Assembly (NCBI GenBank): GCA_016234595.1
Contig: JACRBG010000011.1
Coordinates: 1 to 37,226 of the forward strand
Source: Chloroflexota bacterium
Lineage (GTDB): Bacteria > Chloroflexota > Anaerolineae > Aggregatilineales > J027
Reading direction: 5' to 3'
Length of the DNA stretch: 37,226 nt
The notes below the pieces were generated by a model. The model was not told the origin of the DNA, did no database searches, and saw only the letters and a program-made list of their open reading frames with translations. Position 1 is the first letter of the stretch. Each line of letters starts with the position of its first letter. The position numbers and the translations under genes are program-made. This document shows, one piece after another, positions 23,066 through 30,697 of this stretch.

Positions 23066-24937
23066 TTATAAAGGCGTGGGCAGGGCCAGCGCGTCTACGA
23101 TTTCGGCGGCAAGGTGATAGCGACCAAAAGGCGGCATCAAATAGGCCCCTTGCACCATGCCCTTGAGTTCCAAAATTAATTCTTGGGCGATGCGTACCCC
23201 TTCGGTCGCGGCATCATCCCCCGCTCGTTCAATACGGTCTTTGATGTTGTCGGGAATCACGATACCGGGGACTTCGTTATGCAGGAAGTTGGCATGACGG
23301 GCGCTGTAGAGGGGCAAAATCCCCGCCAAAATGGGAATTTCTAACTTGCCATAGAGTTCTTCATAGCGACGTAGGAATTTTTCGGCAGCAGGTGGCTCAA
23401 AAATCGGTTGCGACAGCGCAAAATCAGCCCCGGACTCGATCTTCTTTTTGAGCAGTTTGACCTCTTTATCCAAATCAGGTGGGTTGAAATTGAGGGCTGT
23501 ACCTACAAAAAAGCTGGTGGGTTGGCTAATTGAATTGCCCGCTTGATCCATGCCCTGATTAAACTGGTGCTTGATGATTTTGAGCAGACCAGTCGGCACG
23601 ACATCGTGATGATCGAAGGCGTCAGGGTAGTCGCCAATGTGAGTGGGGTCGCCCATCACCACAAAAATGTTGCGTACCCCCAACGCATGCGAGGCCAACA
23701 AATCGCCCTGCACACGGAGCAAATTGCGTCCCCGTGTGGGGAAATGCAGCACCGTTTCCATGCCAATTTGGTCTTGGATAAAATGCGCAACGGCCCAAGG
23801 ACTCATGCGCAGACGGGCCATCGGGCTATCCGAGACGTTGATGGTATCCACTCCGGCGCTGTGCAACATTTCGGCAGCGGCAATCACTTTTTGAGCGACA
23901 AAACTGCGTGGCGGGGCCATTTCAACCGTCACCACGAATTTACCCGCCTGCAATTTACGTTGCAATTCGGTGGGTTGTTCGGGCACATCCACGTCGCCAT
24001 TGATTTCAGCTTCGGGCAGGCTGACAAAAACGGATGGCGTAGTTGATTTTTCATCAAGGGCTTGGCGCATGGCCTGAATATGTTGGGGTGTGGTGCCACA
24101 ACACCCGCCAATAACGGTTGCTCCGGCGTCTACAAACGCTTTGGCATAGTCGCCAAAATAATCCGGTGTAGCGGGGTATAACACCCGCCCATTGACCATT
24201 TCCGGCCAACCTGCGTTGGGCATAACCGAAAAACGGGCGGTGGGGACGGCGCGGTGCATCATGTTTAAGATACGGCGTAATTGGGATGGGCCACTGCTGC
24301 AATTAACCCCAATCACGTCCACCCCGGCTTCCTGCAATATTTTAGCAGCGGCGGCAGGCGTATCCCCCATGAGTGTGCGGTCATCGCGCGTAAAGGTCAT
24401 GCTGGCAATAATCGGGATTTCGGCGCGAATATCGCGGGCGGCTTTGATGGCGATTTCGATTTCGCTAATGTCGCTAAAAGTTTCCAGCATAATCAAATCC
24501 ACCCCGCTGTGAATGAGGGCGCTGATTTGTTTGCGGAAGGCATCATAGGCTTGCTCTTCGCGCAGGCGGCCATACGGTGCAAGATGTACGCCTAGTGGCC
24601 CGACTGACCCCGCAATATAGACATTGTCGCGGAAAGTCGCTTCGACGACACGGTGGGCCAGTTCATAACCGGCTTGGTTGATTTCGATGGTTTCATCTTG
24701 CAGATTGTATTCCGCTAATTTCAAGGGGTTGGCGCTGAAAGTATTGGTCTCGATAATCTCAGCCCCCGCCTCCAAAAATAGACGGTGGACATTGGCGACG
24801 AGGCCGGGGTCGCTAACATTTAGAGCATCGAAGCACGCATGAAGCCGCACGCCTGTTTGATGCAGCATCGTTCCCATTGCACCATCAGCGAGAATGGGGT
24901 CTTGAGCAAGACGTTCGCGGAATGGAATTTTTGGCAT
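23066..24937 (-). CDS. Homocysteine S-methyltransferase / methylenetetrahydrofolate reductase fusion
   Basis: The 623-residue protein joins two enzymes. Residues 1-290 are a Zn-dependent homocysteine methyltransferase domain (D-G-A-M-G-T-M-L, G-V-N-C-S-S-G-P, G-G-C-C-G-T-T-P), as in the N-terminus of MetH. Residues about 325-620 are an FAD-dependent MTHFR (V-T-V-E-M-A-P-P-R, F-V-V-M-G-D-P-T, D-F-A-L-S-Q-P-I-F), which makes 5-methyl-THF. This architecture is known from Bacillus YitJ. It lies 80 bases downstream of metH in the same SAM-riboswitch operon, so the MTHFR half feeds MetH. The methyl donor of its methyltransferase half is not known here. Confidence 0.92.
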   Translation of the reverse strand: MPKIPFRERLAQDPILADGAMGTMLHQTGVRLHACFDALNVSDPGLVANVHRLFLEAGAEIIETNTFSANPLKLAEYNLQDETIEINQAGYELAHRVVEATFRDNVYIAGSVGPLGVHLAPYGRLREEQAYDAFRKQISALIHSGVDLIMLETFSDISEIEIAIKAARDIRAEIPIIASMTFTRDDRTLMGDTPAAAAKILQEAGVDVIGVNCSSGPSQLRRILNMMHRAVPTARFSVMPNAGWPEMVNGRVLYPATPDYFGDYAKAFVDAGATVIGGCCGTTPQHIQAMRQALDEKSTTPSVFVSLPEAEINGDVDVPEQPTELQRKLQAGKFVVTVEMAPPRSFVAQKVIAAAEMLHSAGVDTINVSDSPMARLRMSPWAVAHFIQDQIGMETVLHFPTRGRNLLRVQGDLLASHALGVRNIFVVMGDPTHIGDYPDAFDHHDVVPTGLLKIIKHQFNQGMDQAGNSISQPTSFFVGTALNFNPPDLDKEVKLLKKKIESGADFALSQPIFEPPAAEKFLRRYEELYGKLEIPILAGILPLYSARHANFLHNEVPGIVIPDNIKDRIERAGDDAATEGVRIAQELILELKGMVQGAYLMPPFGRYHLAAEIVDALALPTPL

Positions 24938-24960
24938 TTTCGGATAGACCTTATGCTTTA

Positions 24961-25002
24961 CCTCACCCCCAACCCCTCTCCAAACATGGAGAGGGGAGTA
25001 GG
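24961..25002. repeat. REP-like GC hairpin between metH and the fusion gene
   Basis: CCCCTCTCC (24973-24981) and GGAGAGGGG (24988-24996) form a perfect nine-pair stem with loop AAACAT. It is flanked by CCTCACCCCCAA on one side and AGTAGG on the other. Elements of this look (CCTCACCCCCAACCCCTCTCC...) are scattered between genes in many bacteria, including Chloroflexota. It sits inside an operon and may stabilise the upstream metH message or reduce read-through. Only one copy is in this window. Confidence 0.6.
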
Positions 25003-25017
25003 TAGCGGGTGTTATTA

Positions 25018-28000
25018 TTAAGCGTTGACCAATTGTTCGACACGGCTGACCCCGACACTGTAATACTTGGCTTCGGGATGATGCACAAAAATGGCCGCAG
25101 TGGATTGCTCTGGCAAAAGCTGAAAGGCACTGGTCAAAGACATGCCAATCTTCTGAGTTGCTTCGGGCAGCAATTGGAACACGATTTGATGATCGTCCAA
25201 GTCGGGGCAGGCCGGATAGCCCCAGCTATAGCGCTTGCCACGCTTGGCTGGGATACCCAGTTCGCGGTTGATATGTTGATTAACGAAGGTCGCTGTGGCT
25301 TCGGCGGTCTGTACGGCCAGCCCATGAAAGTAATAGGCTTCGGTGTATTGGTCAGAGTTTTGCAGCTTATCGAAATGTTCCGAGGCTGGCTGACCCGCTG
25401 TAACAATTTGGAGTGGGCAGACATCCACGATGCCACTTTCGACGGAGGCATAGTAGTCGCTGAGGCAGAGGAAATCGCCATTGGGTTGGCGTGGGAAGTT
25501 GAAACGGGCGATTTCGATGGTATCCCCATTCGATTCCCATGCCTTTGGATCATAGATAATTAGGCTATCCCCATCGGATTGGGCGGGGAAATAGCCATAG
25601 ACCGCTTGGGGTTTGAGCGTACCCTTGCGGATGGCTTCTTGCTGCATCCATGCAAGGCGTTCCTCAAAATCAACCTGCAATTTCTCCCATTCTTTGCCCT
25701 GTGTATTCTTCGCACCCCAACTGAGCCGATAGAGTTCCGGTTTGTGGAGGTGTGGGAAGACATTTTCGAGTGGAATGCTCGAAATCGTGCGGGTTCCCCA
25801 GAAGGGCGGGGTGGGAATGTCTGGTGCTGGTGGAACATTCGATTTGCCACTGGCAGCACTGGCGACTTCGGGACGGGCACGCCCCAATTCTTCATAGCCT
25901 TCGCTGATGGTCTGTTCAAGGAAATGCTTACGTTGACCGGGGTCGGTGAGTTTATCCATGACATCCAACCCCTCGAAGGCATCTTTACAATAGAACACCC
26001 CCGGTTGATACGGTTCGCCACCGTCTTCTAAAAACAAGATACGACGCCCAAAACGGCGATTAATGGCTGCGCCGCCAATCAACACCGGGAAGTTCAAATT
26101 GCGCTTAGCCAGCTCGTTGACAATCAAGGGCATTTGTTTGGAGGTGCTGACCAACAAAGCACTGAGGCCAATGGCGTCGGCTTTGTAATCAATCGCAGCC
26201 TGAATAATTGTATTGGCGGGTACTTGCTTCCCGATGTCATGCACGGTGTAACCATTGTTGCTGAGAATGGTGCGCACGAGATTTTTGCCGATGTCATGCA
26301 CGTCCCCATAGACGGTGGCTAAGATAACCGTGCCTTTAGTTGATCCCTCTTTACGCTCGAGGAAGTTTTCCAGATAGGCGACAGCTTTCTTCATGACCTC
26401 GGCACTTTGCAGCACGAAGGGCAGAATCAATTCACCCGACCCAAATTTATCGCCGACTTCTTTCATGGCAGGCAGCAGGACGTTATTGAGGACACCCACC
26501 GCGCTTTGACGGGTCAGGCTCTCATCAATCAATTCTTCCACACGATCTTTCTTGCGGTGGACGATGTGCCAATGCAGGGCTTGTTCGGCGGTCATGCCCT
26601 CGGTGGGGTCAGCAACCGCGCCAGATTCGAGGGCGATTTGGTTTTCCTCGAAATATTGGATGTAATTGGGCAGGGCATCAATGTGCCGATTAAAAATTAG
26701 GTCATTCGCCAATTGCCGTTGATCTTCGGGAATTTCGGCATAGGGTTTGATATGCTTGGGATTGACGATTGCCATGTCCAAGCCTGCTTGCAGACATTGA
26801 TAGAGGAACACACTGTCCAAAACGGCACGGGCAGCGGGTGAAATGCCAAAACTGACATTGCTGACACCAAGCGAGGTCAGCACGCCGGGGAGTTTTTCCT
26901 TAACCAGACGAATGCCATCAATCGTTTCTTTGGCATCGTTGCGGAGTTCCTCTTGTCCGGTGGTGACAGGGAAAGTCAAGACATCGAAAATCAAATCGCC
27001 CGGTTTCATGCCGTAATCGTTGACACAAATGTCGCGGATACGGGTGGCGATTTCTAGCTTGCGGTCGGCGGTGTGGGCCATGCCGACTTCATCAATCGTT
27101 AGGGCAATGACCGCTGCGCCGTGTTTAAGGGCGATCGGGACAGTGCGCTCGATTTTGGCGAGGCCGTCTTCCAAATTGATGCTGTTGATGATGCCACGCC
27201 CCGGATAGACTGCGAGGGCTGCTTCGGCTACATCGGCCTCAGTGGTGTCAATGACGAGTGGGGCAGAGACCGACATCGCCAATTTCTTGACGAGGGTACG
27301 CATTTGATCGGCTTCGTCAGGTCGTTCGGTGAGGGCGACCCCAATATCCAAAATATGCGCGCCACCATCTACCTGATCCAGTGCGACATTCAAAATGCCA
27401 TCATAGTCATTGTTGAGCAGCATTTTCTTGACAGCCCGACTGCCTTGACTGTTGACCCGTTCACCAATTAGGGTGGGGCCGGGGTCTTGAATCAGACTGA
27501 CGTTGCGCATGGCCGAGGCGACCTGCGGCTCAGTCGTGATTTCGCGGTGGGAGGCATGGCGATGGGGCTGGCCTTTGGTGACGGCCTCACGCAAATGGGT
27601 GATATGTTCGGGCGTCGTGCCACAGCAGCCACCGACGACACTGACACCCCAGTCTACAAATTCGGCCATCATGTCGGAAAAAGGCTCGGGGAGCATGGGA
27701 TAAACGGCTTCACCGTCCACATTAATCGGCAGGCCTGCATTTGGCAGCACGCTAATTGGTTTGGCGCTGTTTTCGACCAGATATTTGATGGGGGCGCGCA
27801 TGTGTTCTGGCCCGGTTGAGCAGTTCAGACCAATCACATCTAAAGGTAGGCCTTCCAAAATCACAAGAGCCGCGCCGATTTCTGTACCGAGCAGCATACG
27901 TCCACTGACATCCAACGTTACTTGAACTTGGATGGGGATGCGCTGGCCTGATTGTTCAAAATAGCGATTGATGCCATAGACCGCCGCACGGACTTCCAAA

Positions 28001-28533
28001 ATGTCTTGGCTGGTTTCAATCAGTAGCACATCCGCGCCACCTTCAACCAAGCCCTGTGCTTGTTCGCCAAAAATATCGGCTAGTTGGTCATACGTCACGG
28101 CGCTGAGGCCGGGGTCATCGGAGGAGGGCAAAAATCCGCTGGGGCCGATGCTGCCTGCCACAAAACGCGGGATACCTGTTTCGGCTTCAAAGCGATCTGC
28201 CACTTTACGCGCTAGGGATGCGGCGGCACGGTTGATTTCTAAAACGCGATCTTGGAGGTGGTATTCGCCTAGCGTGTGCCGATTGGAGCGGAAGGTATCG
28301 GTCTCGACCACTTCACTGCCTGCTGCAAAATAACTGGCGTGGATACTTTCAATCACATCGGGTCGGGTAATCACCAGATAGTCGTTGCAACCGTTGTATT
28401 GTTCACCACCGAAATCATCCGCCGTGAGTTTGCGGCGCTGGACTTCCGTACCCATCGCGCCGTCAAAAATCAGCACATGGTCGGCAATAGCGTCGAGATA
28501 GCGGCGGTTGGTATAGATGCGCTGTTTAGTCAT
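25018..28533 (-). CDS. metH: Cobalamin-dependent methionine synthase
   Basis: The 1171-residue enzyme moves a methyl group from 5-methyl-THF to homocysteine through cobalamin. All four modules are present in order: homocysteine/Zn domain (about 1-330; G-L-N-C-S-T-G-P and G-G-C-C-G-T-T-P), pterin domain (about 360-620; G-E-R-V-N-S-Q-G-S-R), B12 domain (about 640-880; the base-off signature D-V-H-D-I-G-K-N) and AdoMet reactivation domain (about 930-1171; R-Y-S-W-G-Y-P-A-C-P-D). The start is ATG 28533 with GGGAGA upstream; the longer in-frame extension runs into the riboswitch terminator and is not coding. Confidence 0.95.
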   Translation of the reverse strand: MTKQRIYTNRRYLDAIADHVLIFDGAMGTEVQRRKLTADDFGGEQYNGCNDYLVITRPDVIESIHASYFAAGSEVVETDTFRSNRHTLGEYHLQDRVLEINRAAASLARKVADRFEAETGIPRFVAGSIGPSGFLPSSDDPGLSAVTYDQLADIFGEQAQGLVEGGADVLLIETSQDILEVRAAVYGINRYFEQSGQRIPIQVQVTLDVSGRMLLGTEIGAALVILEGLPLDVIGLNCSTGPEHMRAPIKYLVENSAKPISVLPNAGLPINVDGEAVYPMLPEPFSDMMAEFVDWGVSVVGGCCGTTPEHITHLREAVTKGQPHRHASHREITTEPQVASAMRNVSLIQDPGPTLIGERVNSQGSRAVKKMLLNNDYDGILNVALDQVDGGAHILDIGVALTERPDEADQMRTLVKKLAMSVSAPLVIDTTEADVAEAALAVYPGRGIINSINLEDGLAKIERTVPIALKHGAAVIALTIDEVGMAHTADRKLEIATRIRDICVNDYGMKPGDLIFDVLTFPVTTGQEELRNDAKETIDGIRLVKEKLPGVLTSLGVSNVSFGISPAARAVLDSVFLYQCLQAGLDMAIVNPKHIKPYAEIPEDQRQLANDLIFNRHIDALPNYIQYFEENQIALESGAVADPTEGMTAEQALHWHIVHRKKDRVEELIDESLTRQSAVGVLNNVLLPAMKEVGDKFGSGELILPFVLQSAEVMKKAVAYLENFLERKEGSTKGTVILATVYGDVHDIGKNLVRTILSNNGYTVHDIGKQVPANTIIQAAIDYKADAIGLSALLVSTSKQMPLIVNELAKRNLNFPVLIGGAAINRRFGRRILFLEDGGEPYQPGVFYCKDAFEGLDVMDKLTDPGQRKHFLEQTISEGYEELGRARPEVASAASGKSNVPPAPDIPTPPFWGTRTISSIPLENVFPHLHKPELYRLSWGAKNTQGKEWEKLQVDFEERLAWMQQEAIRKGTLKPQAVYGYFPAQSDGDSLIIYDPKAWESNGDTIEIARFNFPRQPNGDFLCLSDYYASVESGIVDVCPLQIVTAGQPASEHFDKLQNSDQYTEAYYFHGLAVQTAEATATFVNQHINRELGIPAKRGKRYSWGYPACPDLDDHQIVFQLLPEATQKIGMSLTSAFQLLPEQSTAAIFVHHPEAKYYSVGVSRVEQLVNA

Positions 28534-28580
28534 GGATTCTCCCATTACTATTTTGGATGATATGGGCATGGAGGTGGCGT

Positions 28581-28616
28581 AAAAACACCCCTCAATCAGG
28601 TACGTGTGATGAGGGG
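28581..28616 (-). terminator. Riboswitch-controlled terminator in the metH leader
   Basis: On the minus strand CCCCTCA (28616-28610) pairs with TGAGGGG (28594-28588). TCA/TGA extends the stem, and T5 (28585-28581) follows. Its 5' arm contains CTCATC, identical to the riboswitch P1 5' strand, so it can pair with the P1 3' strand GATGAG instead. That pairing is the expected antiterminator when SAM is absent. Confidence 0.88.
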
Positions 28617-28644
28617 CGCTATAAGTTGCAGACTTATGAGGCCA

Positions 28645-28752
28645 CACTCATCTTCCAGAAAATCTGCCGGAATTGGCACCTTCCTTTGCTGATGAAACAA
28701 AGGGGTTGCTGCGGGTTCATTGGGCCGGTCCCTCCCCCGCTCTGGATGAGTA
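28645..28752 (-). promoter_or_regulatory. SAM-I (S-box) riboswitch aptamer
   Basis: The minus strand carries the S-box core in order. P1 5' strand CTCATC (28750-28745) is followed by CAGAG, GGGAGGGACCGGCCCAATGA, a CCCGCAGCAACC segment, GGAAGGTGCCAATTCCGGCAGA and the P1 3' strand GATGAG (28652-28647). The kink-turn, the conserved GGGACYGGCCC, the GCAACC and the AGGUGCCAAUUCC blocks are intact. With the downstream terminator it forms a SAM OFF-switch for metH and the methyltransferase/MTHFR fusion. A hairpin ATAAGT/ACTTAT (28621-28637) lies between aptamer and terminator. Confidence 0.95.
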
Positions 28753-28811
28753 TCGTTGTTGTTAAGTTGTTTATCAATAACTCAGAATCGTAGCGAAATC
28801 AAGGGCAAAAG

Positions 28812-30578
28812 TCAAGCGGGTATTGATAAAAACCCCATAAGCAATTTTAAAGTAAGCCATGTTAGATAAGTTATTCTATACGAGTAAAAGTCCTTATGCT
28901 GCATAAGACCATGTGCCATTAGGTTTCTCAGGTTAGATCCGTATCTTTCCACTAGGAGGGCACGTAAGCTAAATACCACATCAGCACCAAATATATTTAC
29001 CAATTCCGGCCAATATAGGATGGTACTGAGCGGATATTCATCTTGAATCAGATCATTACCCAGCCCCGATGTGATTTTTCCGCTTAGAATTAGGATTTCT
29101 CTTAAGGAACTTTCTAGTTGTGGAAGTAGCAAATGTGCAGCGACGAGACCATCATCACGTAAGCCAGCGACTAATCCTTTAGCGTATATGTCTTCATGAC
29201 CTATAGGTACAAAAGGATTATTTTCTAAAACAGGTAACAAATCTTGTATACGGATATTATGCTCAATATTAATCTGATATAGGGCAGGGCCTATAACACT
29301 TGCAACATCTGCTTCTTGGTAAATAGTTGCTAGGCGTAACATTTCATCCCTAACAATTTCGTCACTTTCTAAGTCTCCTCCTGTTTGACGGGTCACAGTT
29401 TTGCCTAAATCATTCAAAGTCCTTGAGGATACGAGAAACCTAAAAGGATATTCTGCTATATTACGTTTTGCTTCAGCTCGCAATCTATCTAACGCTGGAA
29501 AGTCAGCTAATTGCAACCATATAGTTAGAGCTTCTTCAACTGTGCGTCTTGTAACTGCATTTCTGGCTTTATCAACATACGATTTAACGTCCATAGAGAA
29601 GGAAATTTCTCCCATTTGCTTTAAGGACTCTTGACCATATTGGATCAGGAGATTATGTAATTCATCTATTCGCTCTTGCTGGCCTCCTATGCGTCTTAAC
29701 GCTGTAATTGCATCCTCGATAAATGCGGTCGAGGCTAGAAATCTAGGAGGTATTTCGTCTGCTGCTTGTTTAGCTTGGTAGACATCAACCTCAGCAGCAG
29801 CAACCAAAGCCAATCTTGCCTTCTCGCCATTATCTTCTAATTGATGCCATTTTGCTTTATTTCTCCAATACTGCTGTGCGATACGCCAGTTCTTTTGCCT
29901 TTCGCCCTCAGTGGCTCCAATTTCGGCAAGTGCGGCAAATCCACCTGCGTTTTCTTTCATTAACTTATATTTTTCTAAGAGATCCAAAACATGTAATAAA
30001 ACATATGGCTCTAATGAAGAATCTGCCTTATACCGCTCCAAAATGTATTTTAAATAATTAATAGCGTTTTGAAGGCCATCGTGGTCATTCAACTGTCTTG
30101 CTAGTTGTATGGATCGTTCCACTCGTTTTATAACTTGCGAAATCCAATGTTCCGTTCCTTCTAAGTTTTGCGCCGCACTAAGATAGGTACTGATGGCTTG
30201 CTTGCCTGAGAGGTAGTCGCGTTTTCTTAACCACAAAATATCTGCAACACGCGCATTTAGTTCAGGATCATGAATATGTGGTAAAAAGTTTGCTAGTAAT
30301 TCAATGAATTCATCTTTAATGTTTTGAGGTGTGGCTGTCTCTCTTCCTTCAAAAACCATCATAGGTTTCAATGGTTCGTTTTTCTCTGAATCAAGCCACA
30401 TAGAAGCTACTTCTGATAATAATCCAAACATTAATGCAAAATCCTCATTACCTAACTCAGAAAATTCTGTCTGCTTTTTCCTAAATATCTCCATATATTT
30501 GAAGCAGTTTTTCTCGACGATGCCAGCTAGGGCAAGGTTTAATTCGGTTTCTGCAAATGCTTTTAAATCGACTTGCAT
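28812..30578 (-). CDS. DUF4209-like protein with C-terminal HEPN-type R-x4-H motif
   Basis: This 588-residue protein is mostly helical and soluble. The N-terminal 400 residues look like TPR-type helical repeats, with many A-x-x-Y/W pairs. The C-terminal part (F-V-P-I-G-H-E-D-I-Y-A-K-G-L-V-A-G-L-x-D-D, L-L-P-Q-L-E-S-S-L-R-E-I-L) resembles the DUF4209 family. It ends with N-L-R551-N-L-M-A-H556-G, the R-x4-H signature of HEPN RNases. HEPN proteins often act in phage defence or toxin systems, so an abortive-infection role is inferred. The gene is AT-rich (about 42% GC in one line counted) compared with metH. It has no partner gene and a poorly defined ribosome binding site. Confidence 0.6.
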   Translation of the reverse strand: MQVDLKAFAETELNLALAGIVEKNCFKYMEIFRKKQTEFSELGNEDFALMFGLLSEVASMWLDSEKNEPLKPMMVFEGRETATPQNIKDEFIELLANFLPHIHDPELNARVADILWLRKRDYLSGKQAISTYLSAAQNLEGTEHWISQVIKRVERSIQLARQLNDHDGLQNAINYLKYILERYKADSSLEPYVLLHVLDLLEKYKLMKENAGGFAALAEIGATEGERQKNWRIAQQYWRNKAKWHQLEDNGEKARLALVAAAEVDVYQAKQAADEIPPRFLASTAFIEDAITALRRIGGQQERIDELHNLLIQYGQESLKQMGEISFSMDVKSYVDKARNAVTRRTVEEALTIWLQLADFPALDRLRAEAKRNIAEYPFRFLVSSRTLNDLGKTVTRQTGGDLESDEIVRDEMLRLATIYQEADVASVIGPALYQINIEHNIRIQDLLPVLENNPFVPIGHEDIYAKGLVAGLRDDGLVAAHLLLPQLESSLREILILSGKITSGLGNDLIQDEYPLSTILYWPELVNIFGADVVFSLRALLVERYGSNLRNLMAHGLMQHKDFYSYRITYLTWLTLKLLMGFLSIPA

Positions 30579-30658
30579 ATCCGTATCCTTAGTTTAATTT
30601 TTGTCTATGTTGCTAATATTATAATATTTAATGCGAGGTGTAAATGAGACAAAATGAT

Positions 30659-30689
30659 GCCCTCCCGATTTTGATACAACCGAGAGGGC
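30659..30689. terminator. Hairpin after the giant surface-protein gene
   Basis: GCCCTC (30659-30664) and GAGGGC (30684-30689) form a stem, extended past one mismatch by CG/CG. It starts nine bases beyond the stop at 30698. On the plus strand CTTTT follows; on the minus strand ATCATTTTG follows. It probably ends the minus-strand transcript. Confidence 0.55.
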
Positions 30690-30697
30690 CTTTTGAT

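Noticed and set aside
25009-25563. 184-codon plus-strand ORF opposite metH (and a 167-codon one at 23543)
   Set aside because: They lie antisense to strongly conserved MetH and MTHFR coding sequence; no independent features.
28534-28647. N-terminal extension of metH to 28647
   Set aside because: It would translate through the SAM riboswitch terminator and has no similarity to MetH; ATG 28533 has a good ribosome binding site and fits the family.
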